Origin: a bacterium
GTDB lineage: Bacteria; Methylomirabilota; Methylomirabilia; Methylomirabilales; 2-02-FULL-66-22
NCBI GenBank assembly: GCA_029580855.1
Contig: JAKPQH010000137.1
Location: 62,001 to 126,000 of the forward strand
Direction of reading: 5' to 3'
DNA length: 64,000 nucleotides
Of this stretch, positions 25,756-35,031 are shown in pieces. Made by a program: the position numbers and the translations under genes. Position 1 is the first letter of the stretch; the number at the start of each line of letters is the position of its first letter. The notes beneath the pieces were generated by a model. That model saw only the letters and a program-made list of their open reading frames with translations. It was not told the DNA's origin and searched no databases.

Positions 25756-26553
25756 TCAGGTTTCGTCTGCGGCAATAGGTCGAACCTTGTACCCCGCCAG
25801 CATTCCGCCGTCCACGTAGATCACCTGGCCGGTCACGTAGTCCGACGCGCGCGAGGCCAGGAACACCGCGGCGCCCGCCAGGTCCTCGGGGGTCCCCGTG
25901 CGGCCCCAAGGAATCAACGCCGTCGCGCCGCGAGCCCAGGCCTCGTTGCGGAACAGGTCGTCGTTGAGCGGAGTCCGGAACCACCCCGGCCCGATGGCGT
26001 TGACGTTGATCCGGTACGGCGCCAGTTCCAAGGCCAGTTGCATGGTCAGCATCCGCACGCCGGCCTTGCTCGGCGAATAGGCGGACTGATTTGTCGACGC
26101 GATGGCACTCGAGAGCGAGGCTGTGTTGATGATCTTGCCCCCGCCGCGCTCTTTCATGATGCGCGCCGCCGCCTGGCAGCAGAAGAACACCGCCTTGAGA
26201 TTCAGATTTACCACGGTGTCCCAGTCCTGCTCGGTGTACTCCAGGGCCGGGTTTCGGCGGTTGGTCCCCGCGTTGTTGACGAGGATGTCCAACCCGCCGT
26301 GGCGGTCGAGGATGCCGTCGAAAAACGCGGGAAGCCCCTGGATCCGCGTGACGTCCACGAACACGCCTTCCGCCGTCCCCCCGGTCGCCCGGATGTCCGC
26401 GGCCGCGCTCTCCACAACGTCCCGGCGACGGCCGGCCAGGACGACCATGGCGCCGGCGCCGGCCAGCCCCGCGGCCATACCCTTCCCCAGCCCTGTGCCG
26501 CCCCCGGTGACCACCGCCACCTTTCCGCTCAGATCGAATGGATTTGCGACCAT
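25756..26553 (-). CDS. Short-chain dehydrogenase/reductase
   Basis: 265 residues. Rossmann NAD(P) motif TGGGTGLG at residues 16-23, NNAG near 93, and the catalytic Ser-Tyr-Lys set with SAYSPSK near 160; C-terminal GQVIYVDGG is classical. The basic residues after the second strand (AGRRRD) favour NADP(H). Similarity is closest in plan to gluconate 5-dehydrogenase or 3-oxoacyl reductase types (INVNAIGPGWFRTPLN), but the substrate cannot be fixed. ATG 26553 follows GGAGGA. Possibly first gene of the SDR-cyclase-pyk group. Confidence 0.88.
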   Translation of the reverse strand: MVANPFDLSGKVAVVTGGGTGLGKGMAAGLAGAGAMVVLAGRRRDVVESAAADIRATGGTAEGVFVDVTRIQGLPAFFDGILDRHGGLDILVNNAGTNRRNPALEYTEQDWDTVVNLNLKAVFFCCQAAARIMKERGGGKIINTASLSSAIASTNQSAYSPSKAGVRMLTMQLALELAPYRINVNAIGPGWFRTPLNDDLFRNEAWARGATALIPWGRTGTPEDLAGAAVFLASRASDYVTGQVIYVDGGMLAGYKVRPIAADET

Positions 26554-26705
26554 CTGCCGTCCTCCGTGTGATGAGCCCAGGACCGGGCCCGAGGTCTTGC
26601 ACATACCAGGAAAGATCGACCTCTGTCCAGCGTTTTCTCCCGGCACGACGATTTGCGGTCGAGACCGGCATTTGTTCCGTCAGCGATACATTTGCACCCG
26701 GCGAC

Positions 26706-26734
26706 TTGGCAGGCGCCGCGGCTGGCGCTATATT
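26706..26734 (+). promoter_or_regulatory. Putative promoter P1 upstream of the response regulator
   Basis: TTGGCA (26706-26711), 17-base spacer, TATATT (26729-26734). It would give a leader of about 245 bases before the GTG at 26986. Confidence 0.55.
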
Positions 26735-26896
26735 GGCGCCATCGCGGGCGAGTCCTGATCCTCCTGTGTATCCTTGCCCGCGTCGCGACGGTCGGGAATT
26801 TGTGGAAACCCTCCCCCTCCCCGCCACAAGGTCCCGGCCGTCGTGCTTTTTCCGTAGACCTCGCGCGGAGCCGCAGGTCTGGATGGGCTCCGCCAC

Positions 26897-26926
26897 TTGA
26901 CAGGCCCCTGACCCGTGCGCTAGTTT
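26897..26926 (+). promoter_or_regulatory. Putative promoter P2 of the response regulator
   Basis: Consensus TTGACA (26897-26902), 18-base spacer, TAGTTT (26921-26926), ending 59 bases before the start codon. Confidence 0.55.
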
Positions 26927-26985
26927 CGCCGCCAGGGAACCAGCCCTGAACGCGTGTCCCCATCGCTCTTGCGGGAGGAACGGTC

Positions 26986-27819
26986 GTGTCGGTCGCGCCG
27001 AAGTCCCCCGATGATCTGGAAGCCAGGCCGCCGGCCCGCGCTCGCTTCGAAGCCACGGAATCCACGGGGACGGCGCTGGTGGTGGACGACGAGCGTTTTT
27101 TCCTCACCATCCTCGGCGACTTCATCGCGCAGCATCTCGGCATGCGCCCCGTGCTCGTTCAAGACGCCACGAGCGCCCTCGGGCTGCTGGACACGGAGCC
27201 GATCGACCTCGTGCTCCTGGACATCCTCATGCCCGGCATGGACGGTCTGGAGGCCCTCCGGCGGATCAAGGATCGGCGTCCGGCGCTGCCGGTGATCATG
27301 GTGACCGCGACCTCGACGATCGACCATGTCATCGCCGCCCTGCGCGAAGGCGCCGACGACTTCGTCAGAAAGCCGGTGGACCTGGATGAGCTGGCGCTGT
27401 GTGTCCACCGCGCCCTCAATAAGGGGCGAATCGCCAGGCTGCCCCCTCCCCCGCCTCGTGATCCGGCCACCGAGCGCCGGCGTGGGCCCCGCGCCCGCCT
27501 GCGCGCGCGAACACCCGCGCAGCTGCAGCTCCGGGATGTGAACCTGATCGACCTCAGCCTGGCGGGAGCGCTCGTGGAACACATCGAGCCAGTCCGGCCG
27601 GGTGAGATCTACCGTCTGGCTCTGACCCTCGACGGCCAGAACGTGCAGGTCCTCGCGCGGGCCATGCGCGTGTTCGCGAGCCACCGAGTCACCGTGGCCG
27701 GGGGTGAGCGGCAGGTGGTCTATCGCACCGGACTGGAATTCGTGGGGTTGAAGAAAGAGGCGGCCAACCTCATCACCGAATTCGTCGAGAATCTGCTCCA
27801 AAAGAAGCCGTCCCAGTAG
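26986..27819 (+). CDS. Response regulator with receiver and PilZ domains
   Basis: 277 residues. The receiver domain (about 30-150) has the acidic pair in LVVDDERFF, the phospho-acceptor Asp in LVLLDILMPGMDG, the Thr in IMVTATS and the Lys in VRKPVD. A Pro-rich linker leads to a PilZ-like domain (about 165-275) with the Arg-rich start ERRRGPRARLRA and DLSLAGALVEHIEPVRPGE, the usual c-di-GMP-binding pattern RxxxR...DxSxxG. Phosphorylation may thus be coupled to c-di-GMP. GTG 26986 follows GGGAGGAA. No kinase gene is adjacent; the hybrid kinase at 31814 is the nearest. Confidence 0.88.
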   Translation: MSVAPKSPDDLEARPPARARFEATESTGTALVVDDERFFLTILGDFIAQHLGMRPVLVQDATSALGLLDTEPIDLVLLDILMPGMDGLEALRRIKDRRPALPVIMVTATSTIDHVIAALREGADDFVRKPVDLDELALCVHRALNKGRIARLPPPPPRDPATERRRGPRARLRARTPAQLQLRDVNLIDLSLAGALVEHIEPVRPGEIYRLALTLDGQNVQVLARAMRVFASHRVTVAGGERQVVYRTGLEFVGLKKEAANLITEFVENLLQKKPSQ

Positions 27820-28135
27820 CCGCAGGTGCCGGGGGGCGCAGGACCGCGGGCACTCCGGCACACGATCTGGCCGGTCCCCAAGCGGATGCCCCAGCCGCGG
27901 GACGGATCGGCCTGGCCGCCGTCTCCGCGGGGTCGCCGTACCCTCGGGGAGGCGTCCGCGCCCCCGGCTTTTGTCCAGGTTCGAATTCTCCCGTCGCGGC
28001 GGGGGCGCCGCCGTTTGCCGCGGTCTACGCCCGGCGGCGGACGGACCGGTTATCCTGGGGACGGATCCCGTGGTTTGCCGGGCTCGCCAGTCGTCGCCCG
28101 GTGCCTGGACCCGGAGAGGATCGCGGGAATCCGAC
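27820..28135. other. Intergenic stretch before the S9 peptidase gene
   Basis: No supportable gene, strong promoter or hairpin is seen. Confidence 0.4.
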
Positions 28136-30274
28136 ATGGACCGCACCACGTTGCGACGCGCGCTGCTGTTGACCTTGGCGTGGCTCGTGGGCGGCGGTTG
28201 CGGCCGGTTCGGCGGCTCGGACCCGCTGCACGAGGAGAAATCGACGATGCCTGTATTGCCCCCCCTCATCCCCCGCGAAACGCTCTTCGGCAATCCGGAC
28301 AAGGCGGCCTTGCGGGTGAGCCCGGACGGCACGCGCATCGCGTACCTGGCCCCCCGCGACAACGTCTTGAACGTGTGGGTGGCACCGGCCGACAGACCCG
28401 AGGCGGCCAGACCGGTCACACGCGACACAGGACGCGGGATCCAGATGTATTTCTGGGCGTACACCAACCAACACGTGCTGTACCTGCAAGACGAGGGCGG
28501 AGACGAGAACTGGAAGGTCCACGTCGTGGATTTGGCCACGGAGACGTCGCGCGACGTCACGCCCTTTGACACGATCCCGGGACCCGACGGCCAGCCGATC
28601 CGCCTTCCCAACGGTAAGCCCCTGCGCCCGACGGCCCAGATCGAGAATGTCAGCCATCATTTTCCCGACACCGTCCTCGTCGGCCTGAATACCCGTGATC
28701 CGCGCTATCACGACCTCTACCGGCTCCACATCCCGACCGGCGCCCTCACCCTGGTACAGCGCAACCCCGATTTTGCGGGCTTCGTCACGGACGACGAGTA
28801 CCGCGTTCGCTTCGCCACCCGCGTGACGAAGGACGGGGGCACCGAGATCCTCAAGGCCGCCGGGCCGCCCGCCGGTCCGGACGGGATCCGCGAGTGGCAG
28901 CCGTACGCAACCGTCAGCATGGAGGACGCCCTCACCACCTATCCGCTCGGGTTCGATCGGTCGGGCCGGGTGCTCTACATGAAGGACAGCCGCGGCCGCG
29001 ACACCGCCGCCGTGACCGCCGTGAACCTCGACACCGGCTCCACGCAGGTCCTGGCCGCCGACCCCCGCGCCGACGCCTCGGGTGTCCTGGTCCACCCCAC
29101 CGAGGGCACCGTCCAGGCCGTGTCGTTCGACTACACCCGCACCGAGTGGACCGTCGTGGATCCCGCCGTCCAGGCCGACCTCGACTATCTGAAGACCGTG
29201 GCCCCGGGGGACGTGGCCGTCACCAGCCGGACGCTCGACGACCGGGTCTGGACGGTGGCGTTTCTCCTGGACAACGGTCCCGCGCGGTCGTACCTGTACG
29301 ATCGCGTCACGAGACGGGCCACCTTCCTCTTCACCAACCGCAAGGCCCTGGAGGGCCTGCCGCTGGCCCGGATGCACCCCGTCATCATCCGCAGCCGCGA
29401 TGGGCTGAACCTGGTCTCGTACCTCACCCTGCCGCGCGAGGCCGATCCGGACGGGCAGGGGCGGCCGCGTCGGCCGGCGCCGCTGGTCCTCTCCGTCCAC
29501 GGCGGTCCGTGGGCGCGCGACGGATGGGGGCTGGACCCGGAGCACCAGTGGCTCGCCAACCGCGGCTACGCCGTCCTGAGCGTCAACTTTCGCGGCTCCA
29601 CCGGTTTCGGCAAGGCGTTCGTCAACGCCGGCAACCGGGAGTGGGCGGCGAAGATGCACGACGATCTGCTGGACGCGGTGGAGTGGGCGGTCCGCGAGGG
29701 GGTCGCCCGGCGCGATCGCGTGTGCATCATGGGCGGCTCGTACGGCGGATACGCCACCCTCGTCGGCCTGACCTTCACCCCCACCGCTTTCGCGTGCGGC
29801 GTGGACATCGTCGGCCCGTCCAACCTGATCACGCTGCTCAGCACCATCCCGCCGTACTGGGAGCCCGGCATCGCGCAATTCACCAGCCGCGTGGGGGACC
29901 ACCGCACCGACGAGGGGCGGAACTTCCTGGAGAGCCGCTCGCCGCTCACCTTCGCGGACCGCATCCAGCGGCCGCTGCTCATCGGCCAAGGGGCCAACGA
30001 TCCCCGCGTCAAGCAGAGCGAGTCGGATCAGATCGTGGCCGCCATGCGGAAGAAGGGCATCCCCGTCACCTATGTCCTGTACCCCGACGAGGGCCACGGA
30101 TTCGTGCGCCCCGAAAATCGCCTCGCGTTTTATGCCGTCGTGGAGGCGTTCCTGAGCCAGCACCTCGGCGGGCGGATCGAGCCGGTGGGCGACGATTTCC
30201 GCGGTTCCACCATCACGGTCCCGAGCGGCGCGGACGAGGTGCCAGGTCTCGCCGCCGCCATGAAAAGCCGGTAG
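28136..30274 (+). CDS. S9-family prolyl oligopeptidase-like peptidase, putative lipoprotein
   Basis: 713 residues. Cleaves small peptides, often after proline. An N-terminal beta-propeller (about 60-420) gates the C-terminal alpha/beta hydrolase domain. Catalytic Ser is about residue 535 in GGSYGGYA, Asp about 622 in GANDPRV, His about 654 in [19 protein letters not shown] forms the oxyanion region. The leader [18 protein letters not shown] resembles a lipoprotein signal with a weak lipobox, suggesting an envelope location. ATG 28136 is chosen because it starts the leader. An M20 peptidase gene follows 115 bases later, so both may serve peptide use. Confidence 0.9.
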   Translation: MDRTTLRRALLLTLAWLVGGGCGRFGGSDPLHEEKSTMPVLPPLIPRETLFGNPDKAALRVSPDGTRIAYLAPRDNVLNVWVAPADRPEAARPVTRDTGRGIQMYFWAYTNQHVLYLQDEGGDENWKVHVVDLATETSRDVTPFDTIPGPDGQPIRLPNGKPLRPTAQIENVSHHFPDTVLVGLNTRDPRYHDLYRLHIPTGALTLVQRNPDFAGFVTDDEYRVRFATRVTKDGGTEILKAAGPPAGPDGIREWQPYATVSMEDALTTYPLGFDRSGRVLYMKDSRGRDTAAVTAVNLDTGSTQVLAADPRADASGVLVHPTEGTVQAVSFDYTRTEWTVVDPAVQADLDYLKTVAPGDVAVTSRTLDDRVWTVAFLLDNGPARSYLYDRVTRRATFLFTNRKALEGLPLARMHPVIIRSRDGLNLVSYLTLPREADPDGQGRPRRPAPLVLSVHGGPWARDGWGLDPEHQWLANRGYAVLSVNFRGSTGFGKAFVNAGNREWAAKMHDDLLDAVEWAVREGVARRDRVCIMGGSYGGYATLVGLTFTPTAFACGVDIVGPSNLITLLSTIPPYWEPGIAQFTSRVGDHRTDEGRNFLESRSPLTFADRIQRPLLIGQGANDPRVKQSESDQIVAAMRKKGIPVTYVLYPDEGHGFVRPENRLAFYAVVEAFLSQHLGGRIEPVGDDFRGSTITVPSGADEVPGLAAAMKSR

Positions 30275-30388
30275 GGAAGCCGCGGATTGCACCGTTTGGC
30301 CGAGTTCAAGATCAACCAACAGGAGCGACGGTCGGTTTCGAAGAATCTGTGCACTCTGTGGTACCCGTGCGTCCCTAGGGAGAAGATG

Positions 30389-31561
30389 ATGGCGGAGTTC
30401 CCGATCGACCGCGACTACTTGGTTTCCGCCCTGAGCGATCTCGTGCGGATCGATTCGGTGAATCCCAGCCTGGTCTCGGGGGGCGCCGGCGAGGCGAGGA
30501 TCGCCGCCCAGGTCGCCGCGAAGATGCGGAGGCTGGGGTTGACGGTCACAACGCTGGAGGCCGTGCCCGGACGGCCGAGCGTTGTCGGGAGGCTCAAGGG
30601 ATCGGGGGGCGGCCGCGCGCTGATGCTCAACGCGCACCTGGATACCGTGGGGATCGAGGGGATGACCGATGCGCTGGCGCCCGCGATCCGGGACGGCCGC
30701 CTTTACGGCCGCGGCGCCTACGATATGAAGGGAAGCCTCGCGGCCTGCCTCGCCGCGGTCAAGGCGCTGGTGGACGCCAAGACGGCCCTGTCGGGCGACG
30801 TCGTTCTCGCGGCGGTCGCCGACGAGGAATACGCCAGCATCGGCACGGCGGAAGTCGTCCGCCGGATCCCCGTGAGCGCCGCCATCGTAACCGAGCCCAC
30901 GGAGCTGGACATCTGCGTCGCGCACAAGGGCTTCGTGTGGCTCGAAGTCGAGACGGTGGGGCGCGCGGCCCACGGGAGCCGCTTCTTCGATGGACTCGAC
31001 GCCAACATGCGCATGGGCCGGTTCCTCGCCCGGCTCGACCGACTGGAGCAGCAGCTTCGCGCCCGGCCGCCCCACCCGCTGGTCGGCCCGCCGTCCCTCC
31101 ACGCCCCGCTCCTTCGCGGCGGCACCGAGCTGAGCACCTACGCCGCGTCCTGCCGCCTGGGGATCGAACGCCGGACCGTGCCGGGCGAGACCCAGGCGGG
31201 CGTCCGGGCCGAGATCGAGGCGCTTATCGAAGAGACGCGGGCCGCCGATCCCACCTTCACGGCCACCGCGCGCTGCCTCTTGGCCCGCAGCGCCTTCGAG
31301 GTCTCGCCGGAGGCCGCCATCGTGCGCGCCGTCCGGGTGGCCGCGACCCGCCGCCTGGGCCGCCCGCCGGCCCTGATCGGGAAACCGTTCTGGATGGACT
31401 CGGCCATCCTGGCCGACGCCGGCGTGGAGACCGTCGTCATCGGCCCCGCCGGCGCCGGCGCCCACACCTCCCAGGAGTGGGTGGACCTGCCATCGCTCGA
31501 AACGCTGGCCGGCACCCTCGCGGGTGCGGCTACGTCCTTTTGCGGCGTGCGAGACCCATAG
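30389..31561 (+). CDS. M20-family metallopeptidase / amidohydrolase
   Basis: 390 residues. Belongs with ArgE/DapE/CPG2-type enzymes that hydrolyse N-acyl amino acids or small peptides with two zinc ions. Metal sites are visible: LNAHLDTVG, GRGAYDMKGS, VADEEYASIG (catalytic Glu and ligand), TEPTELD and the C-terminal GAGAHTSQEWVDL. The dimerisation domain is present (AHGSRFFDGLDANMRM). ATG 30389 lies six bases after GGGAG; an ATG at 30386 is directly adjacent. No signal peptide, so cytoplasmic. Confidence 0.92.
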   Translation: MAEFPIDRDYLVSALSDLVRIDSVNPSLVSGGAGEARIAAQVAAKMRRLGLTVTTLEAVPGRPSVVGRLKGSGGGRALMLNAHLDTVGIEGMTDALAPAIRDGRLYGRGAYDMKGSLAACLAAVKALVDAKTALSGDVVLAAVADEEYASIGTAEVVRRIPVSAAIVTEPTELDICVAHKGFVWLEVETVGRAAHGSRFFDGLDANMRMGRFLARLDRLEQQLRARPPHPLVGPPSLHAPLLRGGTELSTYAASCRLGIERRTVPGETQAGVRAEIEALIEETRAADPTFTATARCLLARSAFEVSPEAAIVRAVRVAATRRLGRPPALIGKPFWMDSAILADAGVETVVIGPAGAGAHTSQEWVDLPSLETLAGTLAGAATSFCGVRDP

Positions 31562-31672
31562 GTACGTCGGGTAGGAACATCCATTCATCCGGAACGGTTC
31601 CACCGGTATCCCGCGAGGCCCGACACGGGTCGGAGGGGGATGGCACGGAAGCCGGTCATCCGGCGGACCCGC

Positions 31673-31701
31673 TTGACACGCGGAATCCCGTTCGCTAGCC
31701 T
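31673..31701 (+). promoter_or_regulatory. Promoter of the hybrid histidine kinase
   Basis: Consensus TTGACA (31673-31678), 17-base spacer, TAGCCT (31696-31701). Its position shows that earlier in-frame starts of the kinase (before about 31708) are unlikely. Confidence 0.6.
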
Positions 31702-31813
31702 GCGGTCTGCTCTGAACGCCGTTGCCGGGGGCGTCCAAAACGTTCGGGCCTTGCCCGGACGATGCCACCCGCCGGCCCTTGGACGGCTGGCGCAGCCTCG
31801 GAGAAGACGGACG

Positions 31814-34807
31814 GTGACGACTCGCCAGGGAGATCTTGCTGCGCCGAAACGACCGGACCGCCCCCTCACGACGACGGAAGACGCTGCAGAGGCGGACACT
31901 GGAGTGCGCCCACGAGCCGCCGGGCGGAACCGGCTTCGGCCTCGAACGCCGACGGACGGCGGACCGCTCGGCCTCGACATCGACGCCAGCCTGCTCCCGT
32001 GCGACGCCGGCCGCCTCTCGCCCCGTCTACACGAAACCCCCGGTCCGGCGCAACCCGCGCGCCCGCCCCAACGACACGCCCGGCAAATCGCAACGCTCCG
32101 CGCCATTGCCGACGGGATGGCGCACGAGCGGGACCTCTCGCGGCTCCTCGACCTCGTCGCGCGCGGGGCGGTGACGCTGGTGGGGGGCGCCGGGAGCTGT
32201 CTGTACCTGTGGAGCGACGCGGATCGGTGCCTCATCCCGCGGGCCTGGACTGACAGTGGGGATCGGATCCCGCGGCATCGGCTGGGGTTCGACGAGCGCC
32301 TGGCCGGCACGGTGGCCGCCCGGCGGGAAGGGCTCATCGTCAACGACTACCGCCATTGGCCGGCGGCCAGCCGCCACGTCCTGGAGCGCACCCGTATCAC
32401 CGCGGTCATCGCCGAACCCCTCGTGTGTCGCGAGAGTCTCGTCGGTGTGCTCCTCGTCGACACGGAGCAGACCGGGTGCCGCTTCGACGGGGAGGACCTC
32501 GACGCGCTGTCCCTCCTGGCGTCCCATGCGGCCATCGCCGTCGAGAACGCCCAGCTCCACCAGACCGCGGAGCACAAGGGGGAAGAGCTGGGCGCACTCC
32601 TCAGGGCCACCCACTCGGTCATGGCGGGTATGGGCCTCCAGCACACGCTGGAGGTGATCGCCAGCGAGGCGGCCCGGATTGCCCACTGCGAACACGTCAA
32701 GCTCTTGCTGGTGGACCGGGATGCGCGGCTGCTGCGGATCGGGGTGCTCCGCGGCTTGGAGGCCCCGGACGGATTCCCGCTCCCCCTCGGGACCGGCCTG
32801 TCGGGGATCGTGGCGCAGAGCGGGCAGCCGCTCTACATCGCCGACACGCAGAACGACCCGCGCAGTCTCCTGGCCGCCTTCGACCGGGCGCTCGGCCTGC
32901 GTACCTACCTGGGTCTCCCCATCAAGGTGCGGGACGAAATCCTCGGCGTGCTCACCTTCAACACGTCGGAGCCTCGCCAATACGCCGCGGACGAGCTTGC
33001 GTATCTCGCCTCCTTCGCCGACCAGGCCGCCCTGGCCATCGAGAGCGCCAGACTCCACGAGGCCGCCAATCGCCGGGCCGAGCGCTTGGCGACGCTGAAC
33101 ACGCTGAACCGCACCCTCACCACGACCACGGAGCCCGCGCAGGTCGCACAGCAGATCCTGGCGGCGCTCGAGGTCCTGATCCCGGGGGCAGCGGCGCGGC
33201 TCTGGCTGTGGGATTCCAGACAGCCCGACGCCCTCCGCCTGGCGGCCAGCGCCGGCCTGCGAGACCAGGCGGCGGCCCGGGCGCTGGTGGTTCGACCCAC
33301 GGAAGGACTGGTGGGCCTCGCCCTCACCACCCGGCAAGCCGTGGCCAGCTCGGACCTGGCCACCGACCCCCGCGTCGTCCACAAATCCTGGGCCGAGGCG
33401 GAGGGTCTGCGCTCGTCGGTCACCCTTCCGCTGATCTGCGGCGACCAGGTCCACGGCGTCCTGGCGGTGTCGACCCGGGTCCGCCACGCGTTCGACGCGG
33501 AGGCGGTCGAGCTTCTCTGGTCCTTTGCCGCGCAGGCCGCCACCGCCCTCGAGAACGCCCGGCTGTTCGCCGAGCTGAAACGCGCCTACGAGGAATTGAG
33601 TCGCGCGCAGGATGAGCTCGTCCGCTCGGAGAAGCTTCGCGCCCTCGGCCAGATGGCGGCCAGCATCGCCCACGACCTGAACAACATCCTGGCCGCCATC
33701 CTGGGTCAGACCGATCTCCTCCGTCTGCGCGCGGCCGGCCTCCCGGTTCACGACGCGCTGAACAGGCTGGAACTGGCGGCCACCGACGCCGCCGAGATCG
33801 TCCGGCGGCTTCAGGATTTCTCCCGACAGCAGGCCAGCCAACCCCTTGTCCCTGTGGATCTGGCCGCCACGGTCCGGGACGTCCTGGAGATCACCCGGCC
33901 GCGCTGGGAAAACGATCCGCAACGGCGAGGGGTGGCAATCGAGGTCCGCCTTGCCCTGCCGGAGCTTCCCCCTGTCCTCGGACACGCCCACGAGATTCGG
34001 GAGGCCCTGACGAATCTCATCCTGAACGCGTTGGACGCCATGCCCGAGGGGGGCATCCTCGCCATCGGCGCGTGCGAGCGGGCCGCACCGAGCGGACCGC
34101 CCAAAACGCGCCGCGCGACGCCCGGTGACCCGCAGGGGGGCGCCGTAGAGGGCCGCGCCGTGGAGCTCACGGTGGCGGACACGGGCGTGGGCATGACGGC
34201 GGAGGTGCGCCAACGGATTTTCGACCCCTTCTTCACCACCAAGGGGGCCAAGGGCAGCGGGCTGGGCCTCTCCGTGGTTTACGGCATCATGCAGCGCCAC
34301 GGCGGCGCCATCGACGTGGCGTCCCGCCGCGACCGGGGAACCACGTTCACGCTGCGATTCCGCGTCGCCGCGGGGCCGGTCGTGGCCCCATCGCCGTCCG
34401 CCGGCGGCCGCGCGCTGCGGCCGCGCCGGATTCTCTTGATCGACGACGACCCCACGGTCCGCCAGGCCATGGCGGAGCTGCTGCAGGAGGTTGGGCACAG
34501 CGTGGTTGTCGCCGAAGGAGGCGCCGAGGGGTTGGCGCATCTTGGCCAGAGCCGCGTGGATCTTGTGATCACCGACCTCGGCATGCCGGGGATGACGGGA
34601 TGGGAGGTGGCGCGCGCCGTCAAGCTGGTCACCTCACATCCGCCGGTAATGCTGCTGACCGGCTGGGGCGAGCATCCGGCGAGTCATTCGGAGCACGCGG
34701 GCCTGGTCGATCGGATCCTGGGCAAGCCGGTCCGCCTCGACGAGCTTCTCTCCGCCATCCGCGACCTGACCCGGTCAACCGACGAGCCCGGCGACGCGCT
34801 GCCGTAG
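31814..34807 (+). CDS. Hybrid histidine kinase: three GAF domains, HisKA, ATPase, receiver
   Basis: About 997 residues, no membrane helix, so a cytoplasmic sensor. GAF1 about 100-246, GAF2 about 262-412 and GAF3 about 423-586 (each with the closing VLLVDT/VLTFNT/VLAVST strand and ALENA-type helix). HisKA holds the phospho-His near 620 in SIAHDLNNIL; the ATPase has NLILNALDAM near 734, DTGVGM near 789 and GSGLGLSVV near 814; the receiver has LIDDDP near 875, phospho-acceptor Asp near 923 in DLVITDLGMPG and KPVRL near 971. The signal is unknown. GTG 31814 is a tentative start placed downstream of the promoter; the first 90 residues are low-complexity and a later start is possible. Confidence 0.88.
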   Translation: MTTRQGDLAAPKRPDRPLTTTEDAAEADTGVRPRAAGRNRLRPRTPTDGGPLGLDIDASLLPCDAGRLSPRLHETPGPAQPARPPQRHARQIATLRAIADGMAHERDLSRLLDLVARGAVTLVGGAGSCLYLWSDADRCLIPRAWTDSGDRIPRHRLGFDERLAGTVAARREGLIVNDYRHWPAASRHVLERTRITAVIAEPLVCRESLVGVLLVDTEQTGCRFDGEDLDALSLLASHAAIAVENAQLHQTAEHKGEELGALLRATHSVMAGMGLQHTLEVIASEAARIAHCEHVKLLLVDRDARLLRIGVLRGLEAPDGFPLPLGTGLSGIVAQSGQPLYIADTQNDPRSLLAAFDRALGLRTYLGLPIKVRDEILGVLTFNTSEPRQYAADELAYLASFADQAALAIESARLHEAANRRAERLATLNTLNRTLTTTTEPAQVAQQILAALEVLIPGAAARLWLWDSRQPDALRLAASAGLRDQAAARALVVRPTEGLVGLALTTRQAVASSDLATDPRVVHKSWAEAEGLRSSVTLPLICGDQVHGVLAVSTRVRHAFDAEAVELLWSFAAQAATALENARLFAELKRAYEELSRAQDELVRSEKLRALGQMAASIAHDLNNILAAILGQTDLLRLRAAGLPVHDALNRLELAATDAAEIVRRLQDFSRQQASQPLVPVDLAATVRDVLEITRPRWENDPQRRGVAIEVRLALPELPPVLGHAHEIREALTNLILNALDAMPEGGILAIGACERAAPSGPPKTRRATPGDPQGGAVEGRAVELTVADTGVGMTAEVRQRIFDPFFTTKGAKGSGLGLSVVYGIMQRHGGAIDVASRRDRGTTFTLRFRVAAGPVVAPSPSAGGRALRPRRILLIDDDPTVRQAMAELLQEVGHSVVVAEGGAEGLAHLGQSRVDLVITDLGMPGMTGWEVARAVKLVTSHPPVMLLTGWGEHPASHSEHAGLVDRILGKPVRLDELLSAIRDLTRSTDEPGDALP

Positions 34808-34915
34808 CCGCCCCGCCCCTCCGACCCGCGCACGCCTCCTCCGCGCCCCCTCCGTCTCCGCTCGATCCTCGCGCCGCCGCCGCGCCGTCCCGCCGGGCTT
34901 TCTCCTTGACACGGA

Positions 34916-34945
34916 CCGGGGGGACGGGAGATGCTGTGAAACCAC
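34916..34945 (+). promoter_or_regulatory. Putative promoter of the 35-43.6 kb catabolic operon
   Basis: TTGACA (34916-34921), 18-base spacer, GATGCT (34940-34945). The -10 is one base from TATGCT. About 85 bases precede the ATG at 35032. Confidence 0.45.
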
Positions 34946-35031
34946 AGCCCGCACGGACCCGCGGAGCCCCGTCGAGGGAACGCGCCGTAACGGTTCGTGT
35001 CTCGAGACGGTATCCAAGGAGGAGGCGGATC

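Noticed and set aside
28025-31768. A very long open frame (over 1200 codons) on the minus strand
   Set aside because: It lies antisense to the S9 and M20 peptidase genes, whose motifs are complete, and has the Arg/Gly/His-rich makeup of a codon-bias shadow.
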